From Ruminococcus sp. NK3A76 (GTDB lineage Bacteria; Bacillota; Clostridia; Oscillospirales; Ruminococcaceae), in the NCBI RefSeq assembly GCF_000686125.1, contig NZ_JMMA01000002.1:1302001-1366000 (forward strand): DNA of 64,000 nt, given 5' to 3'. The translations under genes and the position numbers were made by a program. Under the pieces are notes generated by a model. It had not been told where the DNA came from and ran no database searches. It was given only the letters and a program-made list of their open reading frames with translations. Positions 52,754 to 60,350 of this stretch are shown piece by piece (the stretch's first letter is position 1; every line of letters begins with the position of its first letter).

Positions 52754-53289
52754 ATGCACTCGTGATAAACTGCAGCCCCGTCAGAAACGGCGCCACTGCA
52801 AGGATAACTGAAGTGATATCAGACGAGCTGTCAAAAAGATATGCTGTTAAAAGTGTATGCATCGACGATTATAGCTTTGCATTCTGTTCAGGCTGCCGTT
52901 CATGCCATGAAACTGCAAAATGCATACATAACGATGATATCGACCTGATAATGGGCGAGTTTGAAAAAGCAGACATTATAATCTGTGTTTCTCCGTCATA
53001 CTGGGCGGATATCCCCGGCCAGTTCAAGGCATTTATCGACAGATGTACTCCGTGGTGTGATACTCACGAGCCGCATCGTTCGCTCAGCAACGGTAAGAAA
53101 GGCTATGCTGTTGCGCTTCGTACAGGCGGCAGTATGGGGGAGTGTGAACAGATAATCAGAACGATATCTCATTACTTCGGCCATCTTCATATAGAGCTGT
53201 GCGGCAGCAAAGGCTTTTGCAGTATAGAGCACAGAGAACAGGTCGCTGAAATAACACCTGAGATACAAGCTTTCTGCAGCAATATTTAA
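52750..53289 (+). CDS. Flavodoxin-family NAD(P)H-dependent oxidoreductase
   Basis: 179 residues; INCSPVRNGATARITEVIS (FMN loop), CSGCRSCHETAKCIHNDDI (Cys-rich motif) and VSPSYWADIPGQFKAFIDRC are the same signature as the protein at 29807-30490, about 50 residues shorter at the C-terminus. Translation is coupled to lysA by an ATGA overlap. A redox role is likely, but a connection to lysine synthesis is not clear. Confidence 0.88.
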   Translation: MNALVINCSPVRNGATARITEVISDELSKRYAVKSVCIDDYSFAFCSGCRSCHETAKCIHNDDIDLIMGEFEKADIIICVSPSYWADIPGQFKAFIDRCTPWCDTHEPHRSLSNGKKGYAVALRTGGSMGECEQIIRTISHYFGHLHIELCGSKGFCSIEHREQVAEITPEIQAFCSNI

Positions 53290-53306
53290 TTTGTAAATAG
53301 TTATTT

Positions 53307-53339
53307 CGGCCGGGGTAATGCTCACCTCGGCCGGTTTTG
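53307..53339 (+). terminator. Terminator after lysA-flavodoxin
   Basis: CGGCCGGGGT pairs with ACCTCGGCCG (one G-T pair) around a 7-nt loop, followed by GTTTTGC. Confidence 0.82.
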
Positions 53340-53371
53340 CTTAAAAAACATAAAATTTTCCTCAAAAACTC

Positions 53372-53400
53372 TTGCAAATGCCCTGTAAATGTGGTATAAT
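53372..53400 (+). promoter_or_regulatory. Sigma-A promoter for gatC-gatA-gatB::aspS
   Basis: TTGCAA (53372-53377), 17 bp, TATAAT (53395-53400). The transcript starts about 45 nt before gatC. Confidence 0.82.
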
Positions 53401-53451
53401 ATTAAATTGAGTTAGTTTGTAAACTTGCATTTTTATGAATGGAGGATATAT

Positions 53452-53730
53452 ATGGACTTAAATACCGTAAAATACTTAGCCGACCTGAGCAAGCTCGAAT
53501 ATACCGATGAAAAGCTCACTAAAACGGCAAGTGAGATGACAAGCATAATGGAGCTTATGGATACCATTAAGGATATAGACATAAGCTATGATGCATACAA
53601 GGATAATCATAATGTTTTCCTTGACGGCTTAAGGCGTGATGAGGTTATGCCTTCTATGCCTACAGAAAAGGTGCTCTCAAATGCAGTCAATTCAAAGAAT
53701 TGCTTTGTTGTACCTAAGGTCGTTGAATAA
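53452..53730 (+). CDS. gatC: Aspartyl/glutamyl-tRNA amidotransferase subunit C
   Basis: 92 residues from ATG 53452, 8 bp after GGAGGATA; the longer frame to 53425 lacks a ribosome site. GatC stabilises the GatA-GatB complex. VKYLADLSKLEYTDEKLTK is the family N-terminus, and a C-terminal LRRDEVMPSMPTEKVLSNA matches the conserved LREDxV/LxxAP region. gatA starts 12 bp later. Confidence 0.93.
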   Translation: MDLNTVKYLADLSKLEYTDEKLTKTASEMTSIMELMDTIKDIDISYDAYKDNHNVFLDGLRRDEVMPSMPTEKVLSNAVNSKNCFVVPKVVE

Positions 53731-53742
53731 GGAGGCATTATA

Positions 53743-55197
53743 ATGGATATCAGTACAATGACAGTTCATCAGCTCAGAGAAGCGCTTGATAAAAAAGAGC
53801 TCTCCGCAAAAGAAGCTGCTCAGGGCTATTTTGACAGGATAGAAAAATACGATAGCGAGCTTGACTGCTATATAACCCTTACACAGGAAAAGGCTATGCA
53901 GCAGGCAGAAAAGGCTCAGGCAAGGATAGATAAGGGCGAGGCTGCTCCTCTTACAGGTATTCCTATGGCTATTAAGGACAATATCTGCACAGAGGGCGTA
54001 AAGACTACCTGCTCGTCAAATATCTTAGAAAACTTCATTCCGCCTTATAATGCAACAGCAATGGAAAAGCTCGATTCGCAGGATATCGTTATGCTCGGCA
54101 AGGTGTCTATGGACGAGTTCGCTATGGGCGGCTCAACTCAGACATCCGCTTTCAAGAAGACAAAGAACCCTTACGATAAGGCTTGCGTTCCCGGCGGTTC
54201 ATCCGGCGGCTCGGCAGCTGCTGTTTCGGCTGACCTTTGTGCAGCAGCACTTGGTTCTGATACAGGCGGCTCTATAAGACAGCCTGCTGCATTCTGCGGC
54301 GTTACAGGTATCAAGCCCACATACGGCAGAGTATCCCGTTTCGGCCTTGTAGCATTCGCTTCGTCTCTTGACCAGATAGGCCCTGTTGCTAAAGACAGCT
54401 TAGACTGCGGTATCATTCTTAACGCTATCTGCGGCAATGACCACCACGACAGAACAACTTCTCTCGAAGCAGTTCCCGATTTCACAGCTAAGATAGGCAA
54501 GGATCTTAAGGGAATGAAGATAGCAGTTCCTTCCGAGTTCTTTGCTGAGGGTATCGACGATGAAGTCAGAAAGACTGTTTTAAAGGCTGCTGACGAGTAT
54601 AAGGCTATGGGCTGTGAGCTCGTTGAGTGCTCTATGCCGTCACTTAAATATGCTATCCCTTGCTATTATATCCTTGCCTGCGCTGAGGCCGCATCAAATC
54701 TTTCGAGATATGACGGCATCAAGTACGGTCACAGAACAGCAGAAGCTGCTGAGAGCTATGAGGAGCTTATAGTAAAATCCCGCTCCGAGGGCTTCGGCGA
54801 CGAGGTCAAGAGAAGGATACTTCTCGGCAACTACTGCCTTTCAAGCGGTTATTATGATGCTTATTACAGAAAGGCACTTGCCCTGAGACAGCTTATCAGA
54901 AAAGAATACAATGATATATTTGAAAAATGCGATGTTATCCTGACACCTACAACACCTTCCGTTGCATACAGGCCTGACGAAAAGGTAGATGACCCGGTAA
55001 AGATGTATCAGGCAGATATCTGCACAGTTACTGTAAATATCGCCGGTCTTCCTGCGGCTTCTACGACCTGCGGATATAACGACAAGGGTATGCCTATCGG
55101 TATGTCGGTTATCGGAAGAAGATTTGACGAAGCAACGATCTTACAGGTAACAAGCGCATTTGAAAACGGCTTTAAGACCGTTAAGCCCAAGCTTTGA
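53743..55197 (+). CDS. gatA: Aspartyl/glutamyl-tRNA amidotransferase subunit A
   Basis: 484 residues, amidase-signature family. GatA hydrolyses glutamine and passes ammonia through a tunnel to GatB. The Ser-cisSer-Lys triad is in PMAIKDNICTEGVKTTC (Lys), PGGSSGGSAAAVSADLCAAALGSDTGGSIRQPAAF (cis-Ser and catalytic Ser in the GGSSGGS and DTGGSIR segments). GCELVECSMPSLKYAIPCYY and YNRC-like SSGYYDAYY follow. AAGGAGGC precedes the ATG. Part of gatC-gatA-gatB::aspS. Confidence 0.97.
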   Translation: MDISTMTVHQLREALDKKELSAKEAAQGYFDRIEKYDSELDCYITLTQEKAMQQAEKAQARIDKGEAAPLTGIPMAIKDNICTEGVKTTCSSNILENFIPPYNATAMEKLDSQDIVMLGKVSMDEFAMGGSTQTSAFKKTKNPYDKACVPGGSSGGSAAAVSADLCAAALGSDTGGSIRQPAAFCGVTGIKPTYGRVSRFGLVAFASSLDQIGPVAKDSLDCGIILNAICGNDHHDRTTSLEAVPDFTAKIGKDLKGMKIAVPSEFFAEGIDDEVRKTVLKAADEYKAMGCELVECSMPSLKYAIPCYYILACAEAASNLSRYDGIKYGHRTAEAAESYEELIVKSRSEGFGDEVKRRILLGNYCLSSGYYDAYYRKALALRQLIRKEYNDIFEKCDVILTPTTPSVAYRPDEKVDDPVKMYQADICTVTVNIAGLPAASTTCGYNDKGMPIGMSVIGRRFDEATILQVTSAFENGFKTVKPKL

Positions 55198-55214
55198 AAT
55201 GGAGGTAAAGACAA

Positions 55215-58088
55215 ATGAGTGAATACAGAACCGTCATAGGTCTTGAGATCCATGCTGAGCTTTTGACTAAGACAAAGATATTTTGTAACTGCTCTGCCGA
55301 ATTCGGCGGCGCACCTAATACAAGAGTATGCCCTGTATGTACAGGTATGCCGGGTACACTCCCGATAATCAACCAGACAGCTGTTGAGTATGCTGTCAAG
55401 GCAGGCTATGCTCTTGGCTGCGAGATAAATAAGTTCTCTGTTTTTGACAGAAAGAACTATTTCTATCCCGACCTTCCAAAGGCTTATCAGATATCACAGC
55501 TTTACTACCCGATAATCGGTGCAGGCGCTGTAACTATCGAGGTAGGCGGCAAGAAAAAGGATATCAGGATAAACCATATCCACCTTGAAGAAGATGCCGG
55601 TAAGCTCGTTCACGATGACTTCAACGGCGTGTCTTTAGCAGACTATAACCGCTGCGGTATCCCGCTTATCGAAATAGTTACCGAGCCTGATATGGCATCT
55701 GCTGAGGAAGCAATGGCTTTTGTTGAGCAGATATCACTGCTCTTGCAGTATGCAGGTGTCTGCGACTGTAAAATGGAGCAGGGCTCACTAAGATGCGATG
55801 TCAATATCTCTATAATGAAGCCTGATGCAAAGGAATTCGGTACCCGTGCCGAGATAAAGAATATCAACTCGATAAAGAGCGTTGGCCGTGCTATCAAGTA
55901 CGAGGAAAGAAGACAGGCTCTTCTGCTCGACGCAGGTAAGAAGGTCGTTCAGGAGACAAGGCGTTATGACGCTAACCGTGATAAGACTACTTCCATGCGT
56001 TCAAAAGAGAATGCTAATGACTACCGTTATTTCCCCGAGCCTGATATTCTCCAGGTAAACCTCACAGATGAGCAGTTAAAGGAGATAAGAGCAAAGCTGC
56101 CTGAGCTTCCTAACAGCAGAATGAAGAAGTATACCGAGCAGTATGGCCTTTCGGCTGTTGATGCTAATATCCTTATACAGTCCAAGACTGTATCTGACCT
56201 GTTTGAGGATTCGGTAAAGGTCTATAATAACCCCAAGAGCATATCCGTGCTCATACTCGGTGAGTTTATGAGACGTGTCAACTTAGGCGAGATAGACCCT
56301 GCAAATATCACCTTCACCCCTGAAGACTTTGCTTCACTTGCACGCCTTGCTGATGAAGAAAAGATATCCAAGTCAGATGTTAAGTCTATATTCAGGATAA
56401 TGGTCGATAAGGGCGGCAAGCCTGAGGATATCGCAAGAGAAAACGGTATGCTCATTACAGTTGATACTGCAAAGGCAGAAGCTGTTATCGACGATGTGCT
56501 TAAGACAAATGAAGCACAGGTCGCTCAGTATATAAACGGCGAGCAGAAGGTATTCGGCTTTATTATGGGTCAGTGTACCAAGGCTCTTAAGGGCGTTGCT
56601 ACACCTAAGGTCATCAAGGAGATACTTGATTCAAAGCTCAAAGCACTCTCAGCAAGCGTTACTGCCGAGAAGACAGAAGAAGCTGCCGAGGAACAGACAG
56701 CCGGTATATCCAAGCTCACCCCTTATGAGAACAAGGATAAGTATGTTCCCGAAGTAAGCGGCAATATGGTAATGGTATCGCCTGAAAAGCTCGTAAAGGA
56801 AATAACCATTGCAGATATTCTTGATAATGTAGGCAAGGAAGTTGAATTCAGCGGTACAGTACACAGAGTAAGAAAGTACGGAAGCATATCATTCGTTGTT
56901 ATCAGAACAGCATTCAGCGTTATACAGACAGTTTACTCTGCTGACACCTGCAAGGACAGCATCGAGGGCGTAAAGGAAGGCCAGTTCGTATTCGTCAAGG
57001 GTTCTGTAAAGGAGAACACCAAGGACTATAACGGCGTTGAAGTCGTTCTTTCTGAGCTTAAGCTGATAAGCGCTCCTAAGTATGATTATCCGCTTAAGAT
57101 ATCTCAGGGCAGACTTAACTGCACTATAGACGTTAACCTTGATAACCGCTCAGTTTCTCTCAGAAACCCATATGAAAAGGCAACATTCAGACTTCAGGAG
57201 GGTATCGTTCAGGGTATGCATAAGTTTATGCAGGCAAACCACTTTACTGAGATACATTCTCCTAAGATAGTTGCACAGGGCGCAGAGGGCGGCGCTAATA
57301 TCTTCAAGCTCGACTATTTCCAGAAGAACGCATTCCTTAACCAGTCTCCTCAGTTCTATAAGCAGACAATGGTAGGCGTGTTCAACAGAGTATATGAGAT
57401 AGCTCCTGTTTACAGAGCAGAAAAGCACGCAACATCAAGACATCTTAACGAGTATATCGGCCTTGACTTTGAAATGGGCTTCATTGACTCGATGTATGAT
57501 GTAATGGCTATGGAAACAGCAATGCTCAAATATATCTGCGAGTATATAAAGACAGAGTACGCTGACGAGGTTCGCTTCCTTGAAGCAGATATTCCTACTA
57601 TCAAGGAAATACCTTCTATCAAGTTCATTGATGCTATAACAATGCTCAGAGGCGATAACGGCGGCACAGGCAAGAAGTTTGACCTTGACCCCGAGGACGA
57701 GGTAAATCTCTGCAAGTACGCTAAGGAAAAGTATGACAGTGACTTTATCTTCGTTACACACTTCCCGTCATCCAAGCCTCCGTTCTATGCCATGAATTCA
57801 AGAGAAGACCCCAGAGAGGCTTATAAGTTCGACCTTCTGTTCAGAGGGCTCGAGATAACCTCCGGCGGCCAGAGAATACATGACTACGATGAGCAGGTGC
57901 AGAAGATGATAGACCAGGGTCTTGACCCCAAGGACTTCGAGAGCTATCTTGAAGCTCATAAGTATGGTCTGCCACCTCACGGCGGCCTCGGTATCGGCCT
58001 TGAAAGACTTCTCATGAAGATGCTCAACCTCTCAAATGTAAGAGAGACTTCGCTCTTCCCGAGAGATCTTAACAGACTTATGCCTTAA
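55215..58088 (+). CDS. gatB-aspS: GatB fused to archaeal-type (probably nondiscriminating) aspartyl-tRNA synthetase
   Basis: 957 residues in one uninterrupted frame. Residues 1-476 are a complete GatB: VIGLEIHAELLT, zinc cysteines in CNCSAEF and CPVCTGMPG, FDRKNYFYPDLPKAYQISQ, and the helical/YqeY tail to KVIKEILDSKLKAL. Residues about 477-528 are a Glu/Ala-rich linker. Residues 529-957 are a complete class IIb AspRS of the archaeal/AspS2 type: OB-fold SGTVHRVRKYGSISFVVIR, motif 2 YRAEKHATSRHLNE (about 733), motif 3 GIGLERLLMKML (about 925) and RPRD-like FPRDLNRL. His550 takes the place of the discriminating Trp, suggesting it charges both tRNA-Asp and tRNA-Asn. Met518 and Met520 have no ribosome site. 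ATG follows GGAGG. Confidence 0.93.
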   Translation: MSEYRTVIGLEIHAELLTKTKIFCNCSAEFGGAPNTRVCPVCTGMPGTLPIINQTAVEYAVKAGYALGCEINKFSVFDRKNYFYPDLPKAYQISQLYYPIIGAGAVTIEVGGKKKDIRINHIHLEEDAGKLVHDDFNGVSLADYNRCGIPLIEIVTEPDMASAEEAMAFVEQISLLLQYAGVCDCKMEQGSLRCDVNISIMKPDAKEFGTRAEIKNINSIKSVGRAIKYEERRQALLLDAGKKVVQETRRYDANRDKTTSMRSKENANDYRYFPEPDILQVNLTDEQLKEIRAKLPELPNSRMKKYTEQYGLSAVDANILIQSKTVSDLFEDSVKVYNNPKSISVLILGEFMRRVNLGEIDPANITFTPEDFASLARLADEEKISKSDVKSIFRIMVDKGGKPEDIARENGMLITVDTAKAEAVIDDVLKTNEAQVAQYINGEQKVFGFIMGQCTKALKGVATPKVIKEILDSKLKALSASVTAEKTEEAAEEQTAGISKLTPYENKDKYVPEVSGNMVMVSPEKLVKEITIADILDNVGKEVEFSGTVHRVRKYGSISFVVIRTAFSVIQTVYSADTCKDSIEGVKEGQFVFVKGSVKENTKDYNGVEVVLSELKLISAPKYDYPLKISQGRLNCTIDVNLDNRSVSLRNPYEKATFRLQEGIVQGMHKFMQANHFTEIHSPKIVAQGAEGGANIFKLDYFQKNAFLNQSPQFYKQTMVGVFNRVYEIAPVYRAEKHATSRHLNEYIGLDFEMGFIDSMYDVMAMETAMLKYICEYIKTEYADEVRFLEADIPTIKEIPSIKFIDAITMLRGDNGGTGKKFDLDPEDEVNLCKYAKEKYDSDFIFVTHFPSSKPPFYAMNSREDPREAYKFDLLFRGLEITSGGQRIHDYDEQVQKMIDQGLDPKDFESYLEAHKYGLPPHGGLGIGLERLLMKMLNLSNVRETSLFPRDLNRLMP

Positions 58089-58098
58089 TAGTATATCA

Positions 58099-58138
58099 CA
58101 GCACCGGTGTCATTTCATAATGATGCCGGTGCTTTTTG
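58099..58138 (+). terminator. Terminator after gatB::aspS
   Basis: AGCACCGG(t)GTCAT pairs with ATGAT(g)CCGGTGCT, then TTTTTGTC. Confidence 0.9.
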
Positions 58139-58185
58139 TCATAATTCTTTAAAGCCACGCATATGATAAATATGGGTGATAATAT

Positions 58186-58599
58186 ATGATGAAACACAGA
58201 ACTCATCTCAGGCGAATAAAAAGAATAAAGCCCGACCCGGTGCTGCTTATAATACTTGCAGGTGTGGCAGGGTATGTGGTCGTTTTTGCAATGATCACGG
58301 TGTTTTCAGCACTTTCTTCAAGAGCATCGCCGGATGATGACTTGATGAGTGTTTTCACAGCGCTTGCTCTGTTTGCAGGTGCATATGCCGGAGGTTATAT
58401 CAGCGCTAAAAACAGGCATAAGAACGGTCTTTTAATGGGAGTGTGCTGTGGATTATTCATGTTTTTGATAATACTAATAGTAGGAACTGTCATTTCACAT
58501 CATACAAACGGCTTCGGCGCACCGGTAAAGTTCCTTATAACAGTTGTTGCCGGGGGAGTCGGCGGCCTGATAGGAGTAAATTCAACCACCTTCAGATAA
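58186..58599 (+). CDS. TIGR04086-family membrane protein
   Basis: 137 residues with four membrane helices and a basic N-terminus (MMKHRTHLRRIKRIK). VLLIILAGVAGYVVVFAMIT, GAYAGGYISAKNRHKNGLLMG and GGVGGLIGVNSTT are the TIGR04086/YrzE pattern. In many Clostridia a protein of this family lies directly before the SCIFF peptide, as here (87 bp upstream). A function has not been shown. A GGGTGATA site precedes the ATG; M2 at 58189 is an equal alternative. Confidence 0.88.
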   Translation: MMKHRTHLRRIKRIKPDPVLLIILAGVAGYVVVFAMITVFSALSSRASPDDDLMSVFTALALFAGAYAGGYISAKNRHKNGLLMGVCCGLFMFLIILIVGTVISHHTNGFGAPVKFLITVVAGGVGGLIGVNSTTFR

Positions 58600-58650
58600 A
58601 TATTTAACTGCTGTTCATACTTACATAATAAAAATGGTCGCAAAATATGG

Positions 58651-58656
58651 TATAAT
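58651..58656 (+). promoter_or_regulatory. -10 element for SCIFF
   Basis: A consensus TATAAT 31 bp before the SCIFF start; no convincing -35. Start expected near 58663, leader about 24 nt. Confidence 0.5.
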
Positions 58657-58686
58657 GAATAAAATTGATATACGGAGGAATGGATT

Positions 58687-58830
58687 ATGAAACATATCAA
58701 GACCATTAATAAGGCTAATTTAAAGGCTACAGCTGCAAAGGGCGGCTGCGGTAAGTGTCAGGCTTCCTGCCAGTCTGCTTGCAAGACTTCTTGCACAGTT
58801 GCTAACCAGAAGTGCGAGAAAGAGGCTTGA
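58687..58830 (+). CDS. scfA: SCIFF peptide precursor
   Basis: 47 residues, too short for most ORF tables. Starts MKHIKTINKANLKA and holds six cysteines (21, 24, 28, 32, 36, 43) in the last 27 residues, the pattern that gives the family its name (six cysteines in forty-five residues). The radical SAM maturase 94 bp downstream forms thioether crosslinks from Cys sulfur to backbone or side-chain carbons (ranthipeptide class). GGAGGA lies 6-8 bp before the ATG. The natural role of SCIFF is proposed to be signalling or quorum-like control; it is almost universal in Clostridia. Confidence 0.96.
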   Translation: MKHIKTINKANLKATAAKGGCGKCQASCQSACKTSCTVANQKCEKEA

Positions 58831-58862
58831 TCTTTAGATCGTGCTAAAAAATGTCATTGTAT

Positions 58863-58897
58863 TAAAGGGGATCGGATTTATCCCCTTTAATTTTTTA
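58863..58897 (+). terminator. Attenuator-like terminator between SCIFF and its maturase
   Basis: TAAAGGGGAT and ATCCCCTTTA form a 10-bp stem with a 7-nt loop, then TTTTTT. It should leave a short abundant SCIFF mRNA with only partial read-through to the maturase. Confidence 0.88.
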
Positions 58898-58923
58898 TTT
58901 GTGTAATGAAAGGAATACCCAGA

Positions 58924-60294
58924 ATGATACATAAGTTTAAAATTGACGGATATAATATAGTTCTCGATGTCAACAGTGGGGGAGTTCATATCGTTGATGA
59001 CCTGACATATGATATCCTTGAAAATGTCGAGCCGCCTTTCACAAAAGAGTGCCCCCCGGAAGTGCTCAAAAAGCTCGGCAAGCTCTATAACCAGCAGGAT
59101 GTTATCGAATGCTATGAAGAGATAGTAAGCCTTTATAATGATAAGATACTTTTTTCTGAGGATGACTACGAGAAATTTGCTAAAACGGCAGTTTCCTCTC
59201 CGGTAAAGGCTATGTGCCTACTTATCTCTCAGGACTGTAATATGAGATGTAAGTATTGCTTTGCATCTACCGGCGATTACGGTAAGGGCAGAAAGCTCAT
59301 GAGCGTTGAGACAGGAAAAAAGGCGCTTGATTTCCTTATTGAAAAATCTGAGGACAGAAAGTTCCTTGAAGTCGATTTCTTCGGCGGCGAGCCTATGATG
59401 AACTTTGACGCTGTAAAGGAAATAGTTGAGTACGGCAGACAGCGTGAAAAGGAGACAGGCAAGGAGTTTCGCTTCACTATCACGACAAACGGCATTATAA
59501 TGAACGACGAGCAGCTCGATTTCATAAATAAGGAAATGAAAAATGTCGTTCTTTCAATAGACGGCAGAAAAGAAGTCCATGACAGAATGCGCCCGACAGC
59601 CAACGGTAAGGGCACATATGACCTCATAGCTGATAATTTCAAGCGTTTCAGAGCAGTCAGAGGCGATAAGGAATACTATGTCAGAGGTACATACACCAAG
59701 TATAACCTCGACTTCTCAGAAGATGTAATGCACCTCTATGAAATGGGCTTTGACCAGATATCTGTTGAGCCTGTTATGGCTGATCCTAAAGAGCCGTATG
59801 CGATCACAGAGGGTGATCTTGCAAGGATATTCAAGGAGTATGAAATACTTGCTCATAAGATAAGCGAAGTGCTCAACAGCGGTAAATTCATCAACTTCTT
59901 CCACTTTATGATAGACCTCGACCAGGGTCCGTGTGCTATCAAGCGCCTCAGAGGCTGCGGAAGCGGTAATGAGTATATCGCTATCTCACCGGACGGTGAC
60001 ATATATCCCTGCCACCAGTTTGTCGGTATCGAGAAGTTCCATATGGGAAATATCCACGAGGGAACATTTGACCTTGATATCAAGAAGGAATTTGCAGGCT
60101 CTCATGTTTACTCCAAGCCCGAATGCAAGAAGTGCTGGGCTAAATTCTATTGCAGCGGCGGCTGTAATGCAAATAACTATCTGTATGCCGGCGATATACA
60201 TAATTCACATAAGCTGTCATGCCAGATACAGAAAAAGCGCCTTGAATGTGCTATCATGATGAAAGCAGTCAAGCTGCTTGATAATGCAGAATAA
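58924..60294 (+). CDS. scfB: SCIFF radical SAM maturase
   Basis: 456 residues from ATG 58924 (GAAAGGAA upstream). The N-terminal 85 residues bind the leader peptide (RRE-like). The radical SAM motif is CNMRCKYC (Cys105, 109, 112) followed by FFGGEPMMNF and the TTNGI strand. The SPASM domain contains CAIKRLRGCGSG, YPCHQF and KKCWAKFYCSGGCNANNYLYAGDIHNSHKLSC, a set of auxiliary cluster ligands. This is the six-cysteine peptide maturase type that makes thioether bonds in SCIFF. Confidence 0.96.
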   Translation: MIHKFKIDGYNIVLDVNSGGVHIVDDLTYDILENVEPPFTKECPPEVLKKLGKLYNQQDVIECYEEIVSLYNDKILFSEDDYEKFAKTAVSSPVKAMCLLISQDCNMRCKYCFASTGDYGKGRKLMSVETGKKALDFLIEKSEDRKFLEVDFFGGEPMMNFDAVKEIVEYGRQREKETGKEFRFTITTNGIIMNDEQLDFINKEMKNVVLSIDGRKEVHDRMRPTANGKGTYDLIADNFKRFRAVRGDKEYYVRGTYTKYNLDFSEDVMHLYEMGFDQISVEPVMADPKEPYAITEGDLARIFKEYEILAHKISEVLNSGKFINFFHFMIDLDQGPCAIKRLRGCGSGNEYIAISPDGDIYPCHQFVGIEKFHMGNIHEGTFDLDIKKEFAGSHVYSKPECKKCWAKFYCSGGCNANNYLYAGDIHNSHKLSCQIQKKRLECAIMMKAVKLLDNAE

Positions 60295-60308
60295 ACATAA
60301 ATAATTAC

Positions 60309-60346
60309 AGGACACAGAGCTTACTTAAAGTCTGTGTCCTGTTTTT
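60309..60346. terminator. Terminator between maturase and transglutaminase genes
   Basis: AGGACACAGA and TCTGTGTCCT form a 10-bp stem with a 12-nt loop, followed on the plus strand by GTTTTTT. On the minus strand the T-tract is weaker. Confidence 0.82.
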
Positions 60347-60350
60347 TGGT

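Noticed and set aside
56766-56774. Internal start codons that could give a free AspRS
   Set aside because: ATG at codons 518 and 520 are not preceded by a ribosome site; the upstream bases are GAAGTAAGCGGCAAT.
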